Shown: one piece after another, positions 38,610 through 47,340 of the stretch
Layout: every line of letters begins with the position of its first letter
How positions within the stretch are numbered: position 1 is the first letter of the stretch
Source: Bradyrhizobium forestalis
Lineage (GTDB): Bacteria > Pseudomonadota > Alphaproteobacteria > Rhizobiales > Xanthobacteraceae
NCBI RefSeq assembly: GCF_002795245.1
Contig: NZ_PGVG01000044.1
Coordinates: 1-61,155, forward strand
Length of the DNA stretch: 61,155 nucleotides
Direction of reading: 5' to 3'
Position numbers and translations under genes: made by a program
Notes under the pieces: generated by a model
Told to the model about the DNA's origin: nothing
The model's input: only the letters and a program-made list of their open reading frames with translations
Database searches by the model: none

Positions 38610-39974
38610 TTAGCGCTCTTGCAGATCGAGCTGCGGAGATTTGACCGCGGTGGCGGCCTCGGGAAAGCACAGGCGCATCGTCGTGCCGCGGCCCGGCTCG
38701 GAGGCGATGACGAGCTCGCCGCCGTGAGCGGCCATGATCTCGCGGACGATCGACAGGCCGAGGCCCGCGCCGTTGCCTGCGCTGTTGCCGGTCTGAAACG
38801 GCTCCAGCAGCTTGTGCTCCGGACCCCCGGGCAGGCCTGCGCCGTCGTCGTCGATCGAGATGCTGCCGCGGCCGAGGGTGGCGACAATGCGTCGCGCGCC
38901 ACGGGCGTGGATAAGCGCGTTGCCGACGAGATTGGCAAGCGCACTGCGAATGGCGGCATCGACGCCCTGCACCAGGAACGCACCTTCGTCGGTCCGCTCC
39001 AGCGCGAGCTCGATGCCGGCGTCCAGCGCCGACGGACCGAAATCGGCCAGCACGTCCAGCGTGATTTCGGCAAGATCGATCGGCCGCTTTTCGATCGCGT
39101 GATTTTGCAGGCGCGCGAGGTCGAGCATGGCGGACACCAGCGACGTCAGGCGGCGGACGTCCCGTACCAGCTCGGCCTTCAAGGCCGGATCGGACACGTC
39201 GTCGATCTTTGCGCGCAGCAGCGTCAAGGGCGTGCGGAGCTGATGGGCGGCATTGCCGAGAAAGCGGCGCTGCATCCTGATATAGGCGTCGATCTCGCCG
39301 AAGGCGCGGTTCAGCGCCTCGACCAGGGGCTTCAACTCGGAGGGGACTTCGGACAACGAGATCAGGCCTTGCGGGGCCGATGGGTCGATCGCGAGCGCAC
39401 GGCGCGCGACCCGTTCGATGCCGCGCGAGACGAAACGTGCGGCAAGCGCCGAACCGATCGCGACGGTCGCCGCAAAGGCCAGCGCCACCAGGATGATCGA
39501 AAAAATCCGGTTGAGAAGGAAGTTCCCGGCCATTCGGCCGAAGCGGACCTGAGGCTCGCCGACCATCGTCGTAAGCCGCAAGGAGCCCCGTTGCGCAACG
39601 GCGAGACAGAACGTGCTGTTCTGGTCGTGTGTGCTGAAGACGGACAGGCCGACCGGCCCGCGATAGGGAAAGGCGAAGGGGAGGGGCGGGCGGTGCTCGC
39701 TACCGTACTCGCTGACGAGATCGCCCACGGACACGACGTACCAGAGGTTTGGACTGTCCGCCTTCAATTCCTTGAGGGCGGGAGTCGGACGTATCGTCAG
39801 GTTTTGCCCATCGAAATCAGTGGCACGATCGAGAACGGCGGCCACGACCCGGCAGGCCCTGAACTCGCGTTCTTCCAGCGGGTACCGCCAGACGAAGATG
39901 CTGACCATGATGAGGAAGATGGTGGTCGCGGCGATGCCGAGCGACAGCGCAAACGTCCGGGCGATCGACCTCAT
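38610..39974 (-). CDS. Sensor histidine kinase, QseC/EnvZ type
   Basis: A 454-residue membrane kinase with helices at about 8-30 and 160-182 around a periplasmic sensor region, a HAMP-like linker, HisKA with the phospho-acceptor His in NAAHQLRTPLTLLRAKID, and a HATPase domain (LVGNALIHA, DDDGAGLP, GAGLGLSIVREIMAAHGG). It shares ATGA with the stop codon of the response regulator upstream, so the two are translationally coupled. The periplasmic region gives no clue to the signal. The short domain around residues 120-150 has one Cys (NSTFCLAVA). Confidence 0.92.
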   Translation of the reverse strand: MRSIARTFALSLGIAATTIFLIMVSIFVWRYPLEEREFRACRVVAAVLDRATDFDGQNLTIRPTPALKELKADSPNLWYVVSVGDLVSEYGSEHRPPLPFAFPYRGPVGLSVFSTHDQNSTFCLAVAQRGSLRLTTMVGEPQVRFGRMAGNFLLNRIFSIILVALAFAATVAIGSALAARFVSRGIERVARRALAIDPSAPQGLISLSEVPSELKPLVEALNRAFGEIDAYIRMQRRFLGNAAHQLRTPLTLLRAKIDDVSDPALKAELVRDVRRLTSLVSAMLDLARLQNHAIEKRPIDLAEITLDVLADFGPSALDAGIELALERTDEGAFLVQGVDAAIRSALANLVGNALIHARGARRIVATLGRGSISIDDDGAGLPGGPEHKLLEPFQTGNSAGNGAGLGLSIVREIMAAHGGELVIASEPGRGTTMRLCFPEAATAVKSPQLDLQER

Positions 39975-40651
39975 CGAGGGGTTGCCAGCCGCAGGATGTA
40001 GCCGATGCCCCGCATGCTGCGGATCTCGACGTCGCCGCCGAGCTCGGCCAGTTTCTTGCGCAGACGCGAGACCTGCGCTTCGAGCGTATTGGACTCGATC
40101 TCGTCGTCGAAGCCGTAGATCTCCTCGATCAGGGCGGCGCGGGTGATGACGCGGTCGCGCCGCATCAGCAACGCGCCAAGGATCAGCGCCTCGCGCCGGC
40201 GCAGCAGGATCTTGGTGTCGGCGACCACCGCCTCGTTGCTGCCGAGGTGCAGCTCGACATTGCCGAGCGACAACACCGAGGGGGCGAGCAGCCGGGGCCG
40301 GCGCAGCACCGCGCGCACGCGCGCGATCAGCTCCTGCGGCTCGAACGGCTTGCCGAGATAGTCATCGGCGCCGCCATTGAGCCCTTCGACGACATCCTCC
40401 TTGGCGTCCTTGGACGTCAGCATGATGATCGCAGGCCGTTCGGCCGACTGGCTCAGCGCCGTGACCACCTCGAGCGCATCGCCGTCGGGCAGCATCCGGT
40501 CGACGATCGCGAGATCATATTTGAAATTGTCCAGCGCCTGGCGGGCGTCGGCAATGGAGCCGACGAGGTCGACGACGCCATGCAACTGTCCGAGCAGGCG
40601 GCAGACATAGGCGCCGATCTGCGGTTCGTCTTCGATCACGAGGGAGCGCAC
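39971..40651 (-). CDS. OmpR/PhoB-family response regulator
   Basis: A 226-residue regulator with a receiver (acidic pocket in VIEDEPQIG, phospho-Asp in LAIVDRMLPDGDALE, Lys in DDYLGKPFEPQELIARVRAV) and a winged-helix DNA-binding domain (LLRRREALILGALLMRRDRV, TLEAQVSRLRKKL, RSMRGIGYILR). I place the start at GTG 40651, at the family-typical position before LVIEDEP, with AGGA upstream; longer forms would add a Pro/Arg-rich stretch that looks non-coding. It forms an operon with the kinase at 38610. Confidence 0.9.
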   Translation of the reverse strand: MRSLVIEDEPQIGAYVCRLLGQLHGVVDLVGSIADARQALDNFKYDLAIVDRMLPDGDALEVVTALSQSAERPAIIMLTSKDAKEDVVEGLNGGADDYLGKPFEPQELIARVRAVLRRPRLLAPSVLSLGNVELHLGSNEAVVADTKILLRRREALILGALLMRRDRVITRAALIEEIYGFDDEIESNTLEAQVSRLRKKLAELGGDVEIRSMRGIGYILRLATPR

Positions 40652-41004
40652 GCGGGTCGTCCTTGACTCTGCTGGGGCAACAAATCCCTGACCGTGACGT
40701 TCCCTGGCCGAATTCTGGCGTTTCGGCTCGTGCGCAAGGGTTCCCATTAAGGCAGCGAGCTTGGCGAATAAAAGGCAGGAACGGGAGAGCGCGCGGGCAC
40801 GGCCCGTCAAGTTTTGCGGGCGTGACGGAAGCCCGGCAATGTTCGGGCAATGTTGATCCGGTCGTGGCGGCCTGGCCGGGGGCTGGACAAGTCCGGGGTG
40901 CGGATTGCGTCTTGCAATCTTGGGGCAATTTTGCCGGGCCAGATGCTGTGGCTCCAAACCACATCAGTCGACTCGGCCAGCAAGGCCGGTCCGGGGCCCC
41001 TTAA

Positions 41005-41892
41005 ATGACGTATTTCGAAGAAGCCGCTCTCCGCCTCACGGTGACTGCGCGGCGGACGACCGCCTGTCTCGCTGCACTCGGTGCGATCATGGCGACTGCG
41101 CAATCCGCATCGGCGCAGACCGCGTTCACGCTGCCAGCGCCACCATTCGAGCTGCCGATGCTGCCTTCGCCGTCCGGAAACTGGACCGTCATGGTCGGCA
41201 TCGGCGGCGAATACACGCCTGACTTCGTCGGATCGAAGAACGGGAAGTTTCTTCCGATCCCGATCTTCACCATCCGCCGTGCCGGATCGATCGACCAGTT
41301 TCGCGGGCCCCGCGACAGCGCCAGCATCGCGTTGCTCGATGTCGGCAATTTTCGTGCGGGTCCTGCGTTCAAATACGTCTCGTCGCGCAAGAGCGACAAA
41401 TATGCGGAGCTGACCGGCCTCGGCGACGTCAAGGCCGCCTATGAGCTCGGCGGCTTCGTCGAATATTATCCGGTGGACTGGCTGCGCCTGCGCAGCGAGT
41501 TGCGCCAAGGTGTGGGCGGCCATACCGGCACCGTGGCCGACGTCTCCGCCGACGTCATCGTGCCGCTGATTCAAAGGCTGACGATCTCGGCCGGCCCGCG
41601 CTTCACCTGGAAGAGCACCAAGGCCGCCGCGCCGTATTTCGGCGTCGATGCCGCGCAGGCGCTGGCATCGGGATTGCCGAGATACGATGCCAGGGGCGGT
41701 GCGCACTCGGTCGGCTTCGGCAGCCAGATCTCCTACCGCATCAATCCGCAGTGGGAGGTCCACGCCTATGTCGAGTACGAGAAGCTGCTCGGTGACGCCG
41801 CGGACAGCCCGCTGGTGAAGCTGCGCGGATCGTCGAACCAGACCACCGTTGGCGTCGGGGCGTCCTATTCGTTCGATTTCAGGATTCGATGA
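41005..41892 (+). CDS. MipA/OmpV family outer membrane protein
   Basis: A 295-residue protein with a signal peptide (ACLAALGAIMATAQSASA) and an outer-membrane beta-barrel of the MipA/OmpV type: WTVMVGIGGEYTPDFVGSKN near the start, ELGGFVEYYPVDWLRLRSEL in the middle, and an end rich in alternating hydrophobic residues with a final aromatic-containing strand (TTVGVGASYSFDFRIR). MipA in E. coli scaffolds murein enzymes; other members are tied to stress or antibiotic response. It is divergent from the two-component pair, which is a frequent arrangement for a regulated porin-like target. Confidence 0.88.
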   Translation: MTYFEEAALRLTVTARRTTACLAALGAIMATAQSASAQTAFTLPAPPFELPMLPSPSGNWTVMVGIGGEYTPDFVGSKNGKFLPIPIFTIRRAGSIDQFRGPRDSASIALLDVGNFRAGPAFKYVSSRKSDKYAELTGLGDVKAAYELGGFVEYYPVDWLRLRSELRQGVGGHTGTVADVSADVIVPLIQRLTISAGPRFTWKSTKAAAPYFGVDAAQALASGLPRYDARGGAHSVGFGSQISYRINPQWEVHAYVEYEKLLGDAADSPLVKLRGSSNQTTVGVGASYSFDFRIR

Positions 41893-41898
41893 GCCGCC

Positions 41899-42639
41899 AT
41901 GCGCCGCATTGCTTTTCTATGGGTTGGCCTCGCGGCCGCTTGCATCGCCCTCGGCGCCGCCGCGGCGTTCGAGACGCGTGCGAGCCGACTTCAGGCGATC
42001 AAGACCGTCGGCATCGTCTCGGCGATCGGCGAGGAGATGAGCCTGACGCGAGCCGGCCTGACCGGGCTCGGCAACGCCGCGCAAAGCGCCTCGATCAGCG
42101 CATGGGGGCTGGACGAGCTGATCGTCCAGCAGGCGACGAAGCTGCTCGGCGGGCGTTTCCGCGTGCAGCCGGTGAGCTACAGGCGCGCAGCCTTCGCTGC
42201 GATCAGGGATTCGGCGGTCGCGCCCGTCAACCTGCTGCGGAGCGATCCGTTCAAGGAGCTGGTTCGCAGCGATGTCACCCCGCAAGGGCTGGATGCGTAT
42301 ATCGTCATCACCCGGGCGAGATCGAAGCTTGGAAACGGCCGCAACGTCGAGGGTGTTGGGCTCGCCGAATATCGAACGCTGCTTGCAGATTATGGCCTGA
42401 TCCACGCGCTGTACGAGGTTCGCGTCGTTGACGGCAAGTCGTTCGACGTGATCGAGAAGCGCGCGGCCGCGCCGCTCGACAACACCGGGACGGTGAGGAT
42501 CGCCGGCCCAAGCGGGCCGGTCGACGAGCCGTTCGAGCGCTCGGCTTCGAGCGAACGGCTGCGCGCGGCGATAGCGGACCTCATCATCCGCAGCCTACCC
42601 CTCACGCTGGGCGACATGCATCTGATCGAGGGCCAGTGA
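41899..42639 (+). CDS. Exported protein of unknown function
   Basis: A 246-residue protein beginning with a signal or anchor helix (MRRIAFLWVGLAAACIALGA). The mature part has mixed alpha/beta character with TVGIVSAIGEEMSLTRAGLT, GLDAYIVITRARSKLGNGRN, and LADYGLIHALYEVRVVDGKS. I do not recognise the family. It starts six bases after the MipA/OmpV stop codon, so the two genes are co-transcribed and probably act together at the cell envelope. Confidence 0.75.
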   Translation: MRRIAFLWVGLAAACIALGAAAAFETRASRLQAIKTVGIVSAIGEEMSLTRAGLTGLGNAAQSASISAWGLDELIVQQATKLLGGRFRVQPVSYRRAAFAAIRDSAVAPVNLLRSDPFKELVRSDVTPQGLDAYIVITRARSKLGNGRNVEGVGLAEYRTLLADYGLIHALYEVRVVDGKSFDVIEKRAAAPLDNTGTVRIAGPSGPVDEPFERSASSERLRAAIADLIIRSLPLTLGDMHLIEGQ

Positions 42640-42644
42640 CCGTT

Positions 42645-42700
42645 CTTGTTTTGACGCGTTTTCTTTACGCGAACCGGTATCCACTTCGCTCGAAAACGCT
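42645..42700. repeat. Short palindromic repeat, GCGTTTT family (copy 2)
   Basis: GCGTTTTC (42656-42663) and GAAAACGC (42692-42699) are perfect arms; the centre AACCGGTATCCACTT is shared with the element at 45921. It fills the whole gap between two convergent genes and abuts the garD stop codon. Confidence 0.85.
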
Positions 42701-44242
42701 TCAGGTCACCGGCGCCGGATTGAACAGCGTGAGGTCGTTGTGGATGCCCCAGCGGTCCGACCAGGGCTTGATGCGGCCGGAGGCGACGTCGAGGATCAGG
42801 CGGAACAGGTCCCAGCCGCATTCCTCGATGGTCTTCTCGCCGGTGGCGATGCTGCCGGAATCGAAGTCGATCAGGTCCTTCCAGCGCCGCGCCAGCTCGC
42901 TGCGGGTCGCGACCTTGATCACGGGCGCAGCGGCGAGGCCATAGGGCGTGCCGCGGCCGGTGGTGAACACCTGCAGCGTCATGCCGGAGGCGAGCTGCAG
43001 CGTGCCGCAGATGAAGTCGGAGGCGGGGGTTGCCGCGAACAGCATGCCCTTCTGCGTCGCCTTCTCGCCGGGCGACAGCACGCCGGCAATAGCGGAGGAG
43101 CCGGACTTCACGATCGAGCCGAGCGACTTCTCGACGATGTTGGCAAGGCCCCCTTTCTTGTTGCCGGGCGTGGTGTTGGCGCTGCGGTCGGCGCCGCCGC
43201 GTGCCAGATAGGAATCGTACCAGGCCATCTCGCGCACCAGCGCACGGCCGACATCCTCGTTGATGGCACGCCGGGTGAGCAACTGGATGGCGTCGCGCAC
43301 TTCGGTGACTTCCGAGAACATCACGGTGGCGCCGGCGCGGACCAGGAGGTCGGCGGCAAAGCCGACCGCGGGATTGGCGGTGACGCCGGAGAAGGCATCG
43401 GTGCCGCCGCATTGCAGGCCGATGACGAGATCGGGTGCCGGGCAGGTCTCACGCTTGCGGGTGTTGAGCACCTTCAGCCGGGCCTCGGCCTGGGTCATGA
43501 TGGCATCGACGATGGCGCCAAAGCCGTCGAAGGCTTCGTCCTGCATGCGCACGATGGCGTCGTTCACGCCTTCCGGCACCAGGCGCTCCGGCGCGAGCTT
43601 CTCGCAGCCGAGCCCGACGACCAGGATCTCGCCGCCGAAATTCGGGTTGAGCGCGAGGTTCTGCAGCGTGCGGATCGGCACCACCGCGTCGGGCGCGGTG
43701 ATGGCGACGCCGCAGCCATAGGCGTGCGTCAGCGGCACGACGTCGTCGACGTTCGGGTACTTCGGCAGCAGCTCGGCGCGGATGCGCTTGACTGCATATT
43801 CCATCGTGCCCTTGACGCATTGCACCGAGGAGGAGATGCCGAGGATGTTCTTGGTGCCGACCGAGCCGTCCGGATTGCGGTAGCCTTCAAATGTAAAGCC
43901 TTCGAGCGGCGGCAGCGGCGCGGGCACGGCGGTCGAGATTTCGAGCTTGTCGAGGGCAGGGGCCTCCGGCATGCGGATGCGCGCCTCGTCGACCCATTCG
44001 CCGGCCAGGATCGGCGAGAGCGCGTAGCCGATGATCTCGCCATAACGGATGATCGGTGCGCCTTCCGCGATATCGACCAGCGCGGTCTTGTGCCCTTGCG
44101 GCACGAAGGCGCGCAGCGTCAGCCCGCTGGCGAAGCGGGAGCCGGCGGGGAGCCCGAAATCATTGACCACGATCGCGACATTGTCGCGCTCGTTGAGCTT
44201 GATGTAGCGGGGCTGCTCTTTCGCTGCGACGTCCTGGTCCAT
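42701..44242 (-). CDS. garD: Galactarate dehydratase (UxaA/GarD family)
   Basis: A 513-residue dehydratase with an N-terminal SAF-like domain (about 10-95) and a long UxaA catalytic region. Blocks include GYRNPDGSVGTKNILGISSS, THAYGCGVAI, GLQCGGTDAFSGVTANPAVG, TTPGNKKGGLANIVEKSLGS and GRGTPYGLAAAPVIKV. The family includes altronate and galactarate dehydratases; the adjacent glucarate pathway genes make galactarate the likely substrate, giving 5-dehydro-4-deoxyglucarate for KdgD. The ATG at 44242 is preferred to an in-frame TTG at 44257. It is the last gene of the catabolic cluster, separated from the dehydrogenase by a palindromic repeat. Confidence 0.88.
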   Translation of the reverse strand: MDQDVAAKEQPRYIKLNERDNVAIVVNDFGLPAGSRFASGLTLRAFVPQGHKTALVDIAEGAPIIRYGEIIGYALSPILAGEWVDEARIRMPEAPALDKLEISTAVPAPLPPLEGFTFEGYRNPDGSVGTKNILGISSSVQCVKGTMEYAVKRIRAELLPKYPNVDDVVPLTHAYGCGVAITAPDAVVPIRTLQNLALNPNFGGEILVVGLGCEKLAPERLVPEGVNDAIVRMQDEAFDGFGAIVDAIMTQAEARLKVLNTRKRETCPAPDLVIGLQCGGTDAFSGVTANPAVGFAADLLVRAGATVMFSEVTEVRDAIQLLTRRAINEDVGRALVREMAWYDSYLARGGADRSANTTPGNKKGGLANIVEKSLGSIVKSGSSAIAGVLSPGEKATQKGMLFAATPASDFICGTLQLASGMTLQVFTTGRGTPYGLAAAPVIKVATRSELARRWKDLIDFDSGSIATGEKTIEECGWDLFRLILDVASGRIKPWSDRWGIHNDLTLFNPAPVT

Positions 44243-44282
44243 CTGCTTTTGCCTCAAGAACGGAAGAAGCCGTGTTTTCGTT

Positions 44283-44403
44283 CACCTCTCCCCGGAGGGG
44301 AGAGGGCGGCGCGTAGCGCCGGGTGAGGGGCCGCGGCTTCCAAGAGAGGGCGTAACCCCTCACCCGGATCGCTGTGCGATCCGACCTCTCCCAAAGGGAG
44401 AGG
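44283..44403. repeat. Palindromic intergenic repeat, CTCTCCCGC family (copy 4)
   Basis: It begins CACCTCTCCCCGGAGGGGAG and ends with CCTCTCCCAAAGGGAGAGGT. The middle holds CGCCGGGTGAGGGG and CCCCTCACCCGG, which pair with each other. It interrupts the hexarate operon between two genes and could form a strong mRNA hairpin there. Confidence 0.85.
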
Positions 44404-44437
44404 TGGGCACCTGCGCCGCGGGCACGAACATCGCTCG

Positions 44438-45886
44438 TCAACCCGGATTGGTATAAGCCGTCTTCACCGTGGTGTAGAATTCGCGCGCATAGGAGCCCTG
44501 CTCGCGGGCGCCGTAGCTCGAGCCCTTCCGGCCGCCGAACGGCACGTGATAGTCGACGCCGGCGGTCGGCAGATTGACCATCACCATGCCGGACTCGCTG
44601 TTGCGCTTGTAGTGCGAGGCGTATTTCAGGCTGGTGGTGCAGATGCCGGAGGCGAGGCCGAACTCGGTGTCGTTGGAGATCGCGAGCGCTTCCTCGTAGT
44701 TCTTGGCGCGGATGACGGCGGCGACCGGGCCAAAAATCTCCTCGCGCGCGATGCGCATGTTGTTGTTGGCCTCGGTGAACAGCGCCGGCTGCAGGTAGTG
44801 ACCGGGGTTCTCGCGCTTGAGCAGCTCGCCGCCGAAGGCAAGCTTGGCGCCTTCGTCCTGGCCGATCTTGATATAGCGCAGGTCTTGGTCGAGCTGGTTC
44901 TGGTCGACCACTGGGCCGATATGCACGCCGGCCTTGAGCGCGTCGTCCACCGACAAGCCCTTCAGGCGCTCGGCCATCGCCGCGACGAACCGGTCGTGGA
45001 TGCCTTCGGTGACGATCAGGCGGGAGGAGGCGGTGCAGCGCTGGCCGGTCGAGAAATAGGAACCGTTGACGGCGACCTCGACGGCGGTCTTGAGGTCGGC
45101 GTCGTCGAGCACGACCAGTGGATTCTTGCCGCCCATCTCGAGCTGGAATTTCTTCATGGGGTTCGAGAGCACGCAGGCCTGTGCGATCTTGCGCCCCGTC
45201 TGCACCGAGCCGGTGAAGGAGATCGCGGCCACGTCCGGGTGCTCGAGCAGGGTCTGGCCGACCACGGAGCCGGAGCCGACCACGAGGTTGAACACCCCGG
45301 CGGGAATGCCGGAACGGGTGATGATCTCGGCGAGCGCATGTCCAGAGCCAGGCACCAACTCGGCCGGCTTGAACACGACGGTGTTGCCATAGCAGAGCGC
45401 CGGGGCGATCTTCCAGGCAGGGATCGCGATCGGAAAATTCCAGGGCGTGATCATGCCGACGACGCCAATCGGCTCACGGGTGAGCTCGACGTCGAGGCCG
45501 GGACGGACGGAAGCGCCCTTCTCGCCGATCAGGCGCAGCGCTTCACCGGCGAAGAATGCAAAGATCTGGCCGGCGCGGGCGACCTCGCCGATGCCCTCGG
45601 GCAGCGTCTTGCCTTCCTCGCGCGCGAGCAGCCGGCCGAGCTCTTCCTTGCGGGAGAGAATCTCGGCCGAGATCTTGTTCAGCGCGTCATAGCGCTCCTG
45701 CGGTGTCGAGCGCGCCCAGGCGGGGAAGGCGGCCTTGGCGGCGGCGATCGCCTTCTCGGTCTGCGCCTTGTCGGCCTTGGCATATTCGCCGACGAGATCG
45801 TTGGTGTTGGAGGGGTTGATGTTCTTCGTGACGCCGGAGCCGTCGACCCATTCGCCGCCGATGAAGTTCTTCAGGATCGCAGTCAT
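44438..45886 (-). CDS. 2-oxoglutarate semialdehyde dehydrogenase (aldehyde dehydrogenase family)
   Basis: A 482-residue NAD(P)-dependent aldehyde dehydrogenase. Visible motifs are the cofactor-binding TPWNFPIAIPAWKIAPALCY and FTGSVQTGRKI, the general-base Glu in LEMGGKNPLVV, and the nucleophilic Cys in STGQRCTASSRLIV. The start at 45886 has GGAGGAAACG directly upstream. In the hexarate pathway KdgD produces 2-oxoglutarate semialdehyde, which this class of enzyme oxidises to 2-oxoglutarate for the TCA cycle. The cluster context, not a diagnostic residue, gives the substrate. Confidence 0.9.
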   Translation of the reverse strand: MTAILKNFIGGEWVDGSGVTKNINPSNTNDLVGEYAKADKAQTEKAIAAAKAAFPAWARSTPQERYDALNKISAEILSRKEELGRLLAREEGKTLPEGIGEVARAGQIFAFFAGEALRLIGEKGASVRPGLDVELTREPIGVVGMITPWNFPIAIPAWKIAPALCYGNTVVFKPAELVPGSGHALAEIITRSGIPAGVFNLVVGSGSVVGQTLLEHPDVAAISFTGSVQTGRKIAQACVLSNPMKKFQLEMGGKNPLVVLDDADLKTAVEVAVNGSYFSTGQRCTASSRLIVTEGIHDRFVAAMAERLKGLSVDDALKAGVHIGPVVDQNQLDQDLRYIKIGQDEGAKLAFGGELLKRENPGHYLQPALFTEANNNMRIAREEIFGPVAAVIRAKNYEEALAISNDTEFGLASGICTTSLKYASHYKRNSESGMVMVNLPTAGVDYHVPFGGRKGSSYGAREQGSYAREFYTTVKTAYTNPG

Positions 45887-45920
45887 CGTTTCCTCCAGAG
45901 TAGGTTTCATTTCCAGTTTG

Positions 45921-45967
45921 GCGTGATCCTTGTCGGAAAACCGGTGTCCACTTTTCCGGGATCACGC
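45921..45967. repeat. Short palindromic repeat, AACCGGT-TCCACTT family
   Basis: GCGTGATC (45921-45928) and GATCACGC (45960-45967) are perfect arms around GTCGGAAAACCGGTGTCCAC. It lies between the gudD stop and the start of the semialdehyde dehydrogenase gene, inside the operon, and resembles the element at 11552. Confidence 0.85.
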
Positions 45968-45970
45968 CCC

Positions 45971-47314
45971 CTAACGAACGAGGCAGGGACGCTTGTCGTC
46001 GAAGGTCCAGCCGGGGATCAGGTCCTGCATGGCAATAGCGTCATCCCGGGCGCCAAGTCCATGCTTCTTGTAGAGTTCATGCGCGGCCTCGATGGCAGCG
46101 CGGTCGATCTCGATGCCGAGGCCCGGACGATCCGGAACGGCGATCTTGCCGCCCCTGATCTGGAGCGGCTCTTTCGTCAGCGCCTGGCCGTCCTGCCAGA
46201 TCCAGTGGGTGTCGATCGCCGTGACCTTGCCGGGGGCGGCGGCGCCGACATGGGTGAACATGGCGAGCGAGATGTCGAAATGGTTGTTGGAGTGCGAGCC
46301 CCAGGTCAGGCCGTTGTCGCGGCAAGTCTGGGCGACGCGCACCGAGCCTTGCATGGTCCAGAAATGGGGATCGGCCAGCGGAATGTCCACCGCGCCCAGA
46401 CGCAGCGCATGGGAGAGCTGCCGCCAGTCGGTGGCGATCATGTTGGTCGCGGTCGGCAGTCCCGTGGCGCGGCGGAACTCGGCCATGATCTCGCGGCCGG
46501 AGAAGCCGGCTTCGGCGCCGCAGGGGTCCTCGGCGTAGGCGAGGATGCCATGCATGTCCTTGCAGAGGCTGATCGCCTCGTCCAGCGACCAGGCGCCATT
46601 GGGGTCGAGCGTGACGCGCGCGCTCGGGAAGCGCTTTGCGATGGCGGTGACAGCCTCGATCTCCTGCTCGCCGCGTAAGACGCCGCCCTTGAGCTTGAAA
46701 TCGGCGAAGCCGTAATGGTCGTGGGTGGCTTCCGCGAGCCGGACCACGGTCTCGGGCGTCATTGCCTCCTGGTGGCGAAGATTGAACCAGTCGGGCTTGC
46801 CGGTCTCGCCCTTGATGTAGTCGAGCTTCGACTTGCGCCGGTCGCCGACGAAGAAGAGATAGCCGAGCGTCTCGACGCTCGTGCGCTGCTGACCCTCGCC
46901 GAGCAGTGTTGCGACAGGGAGTCCAAGGTGCTGGCCGAGCAGATCGAGCAACGCGGACTCAACGGCGGTGACCGCATGGATCATCCCGCGAAGATCAAAA
47001 GTCTGCTTGCCGCGGCCGCCGGCGTCGCGGTCGGCGAAGGCGGTGCGGACGTCGGCGAGGATGTTGTTCATCGCGCCGACGGTCTGGCCGATGACGAGAT
47101 CACGGGCGTCCTGCAGCGTCTGCCAGATCTTCTGCCCGCCCGGCACCTCGCCGACGCCGGTGTGGCCGGCATTGTCGGTGAGGATGACGATGTTGCGGGT
47201 GAAGAACGGCGCATGCGCGCCGCTCAGGTTGAGGAGCATGCTGTCGCGGCCGGCGACCGGGATCACCTGCATCGCCGTGACCACTGGCGCGCCAGAAATG
47301 TCGGTCCGGGCCAT
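45971..47314 (-). CDS. gudD: Glucarate dehydratase
   Basis: A 447-residue enolase-superfamily enzyme, the same length as E. coli GudD. Catalytic blocks are DFKLKGGVLRG (the K-x-K pair), VTLDPNGAWSLDEA, YAEDPCGAEAGFSGREIMAE, TNMIATDWRQ, and GSHSNNHFDISLAMFTHVGA with the catalytic His. It dehydrates D-glucarate (and L-idarate) to 5-dehydro-4-deoxy-D-glucarate. GGAGGAG precedes the ATG. It follows kdgD by 26 bases. Confidence 0.95.
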   Translation of the reverse strand: MARTDISGAPVVTAMQVIPVAGRDSMLLNLSGAHAPFFTRNIVILTDNAGHTGVGEVPGGQKIWQTLQDARDLVIGQTVGAMNNILADVRTAFADRDAGGRGKQTFDLRGMIHAVTAVESALLDLLGQHLGLPVATLLGEGQQRTSVETLGYLFFVGDRRKSKLDYIKGETGKPDWFNLRHQEAMTPETVVRLAEATHDHYGFADFKLKGGVLRGEQEIEAVTAIAKRFPSARVTLDPNGAWSLDEAISLCKDMHGILAYAEDPCGAEAGFSGREIMAEFRRATGLPTATNMIATDWRQLSHALRLGAVDIPLADPHFWTMQGSVRVAQTCRDNGLTWGSHSNNHFDISLAMFTHVGAAAPGKVTAIDTHWIWQDGQALTKEPLQIRGGKIAVPDRPGLGIEIDRAAIEAAHELYKKHGLGARDDAIAMQDLIPGWTFDDKRPCLVR

Positions 47315-47340
47315 CGCACGCTCCTCCCTGTTTTCTGTCC

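Noticed and set aside
42740..46678. Long plus-strand frames (42740-44326 and 44546-46678) opposite garD, the aldehyde dehydrogenase and gudD
   Set aside because: No motifs, biased composition; the minus-strand genes have complete catalytic motifs.
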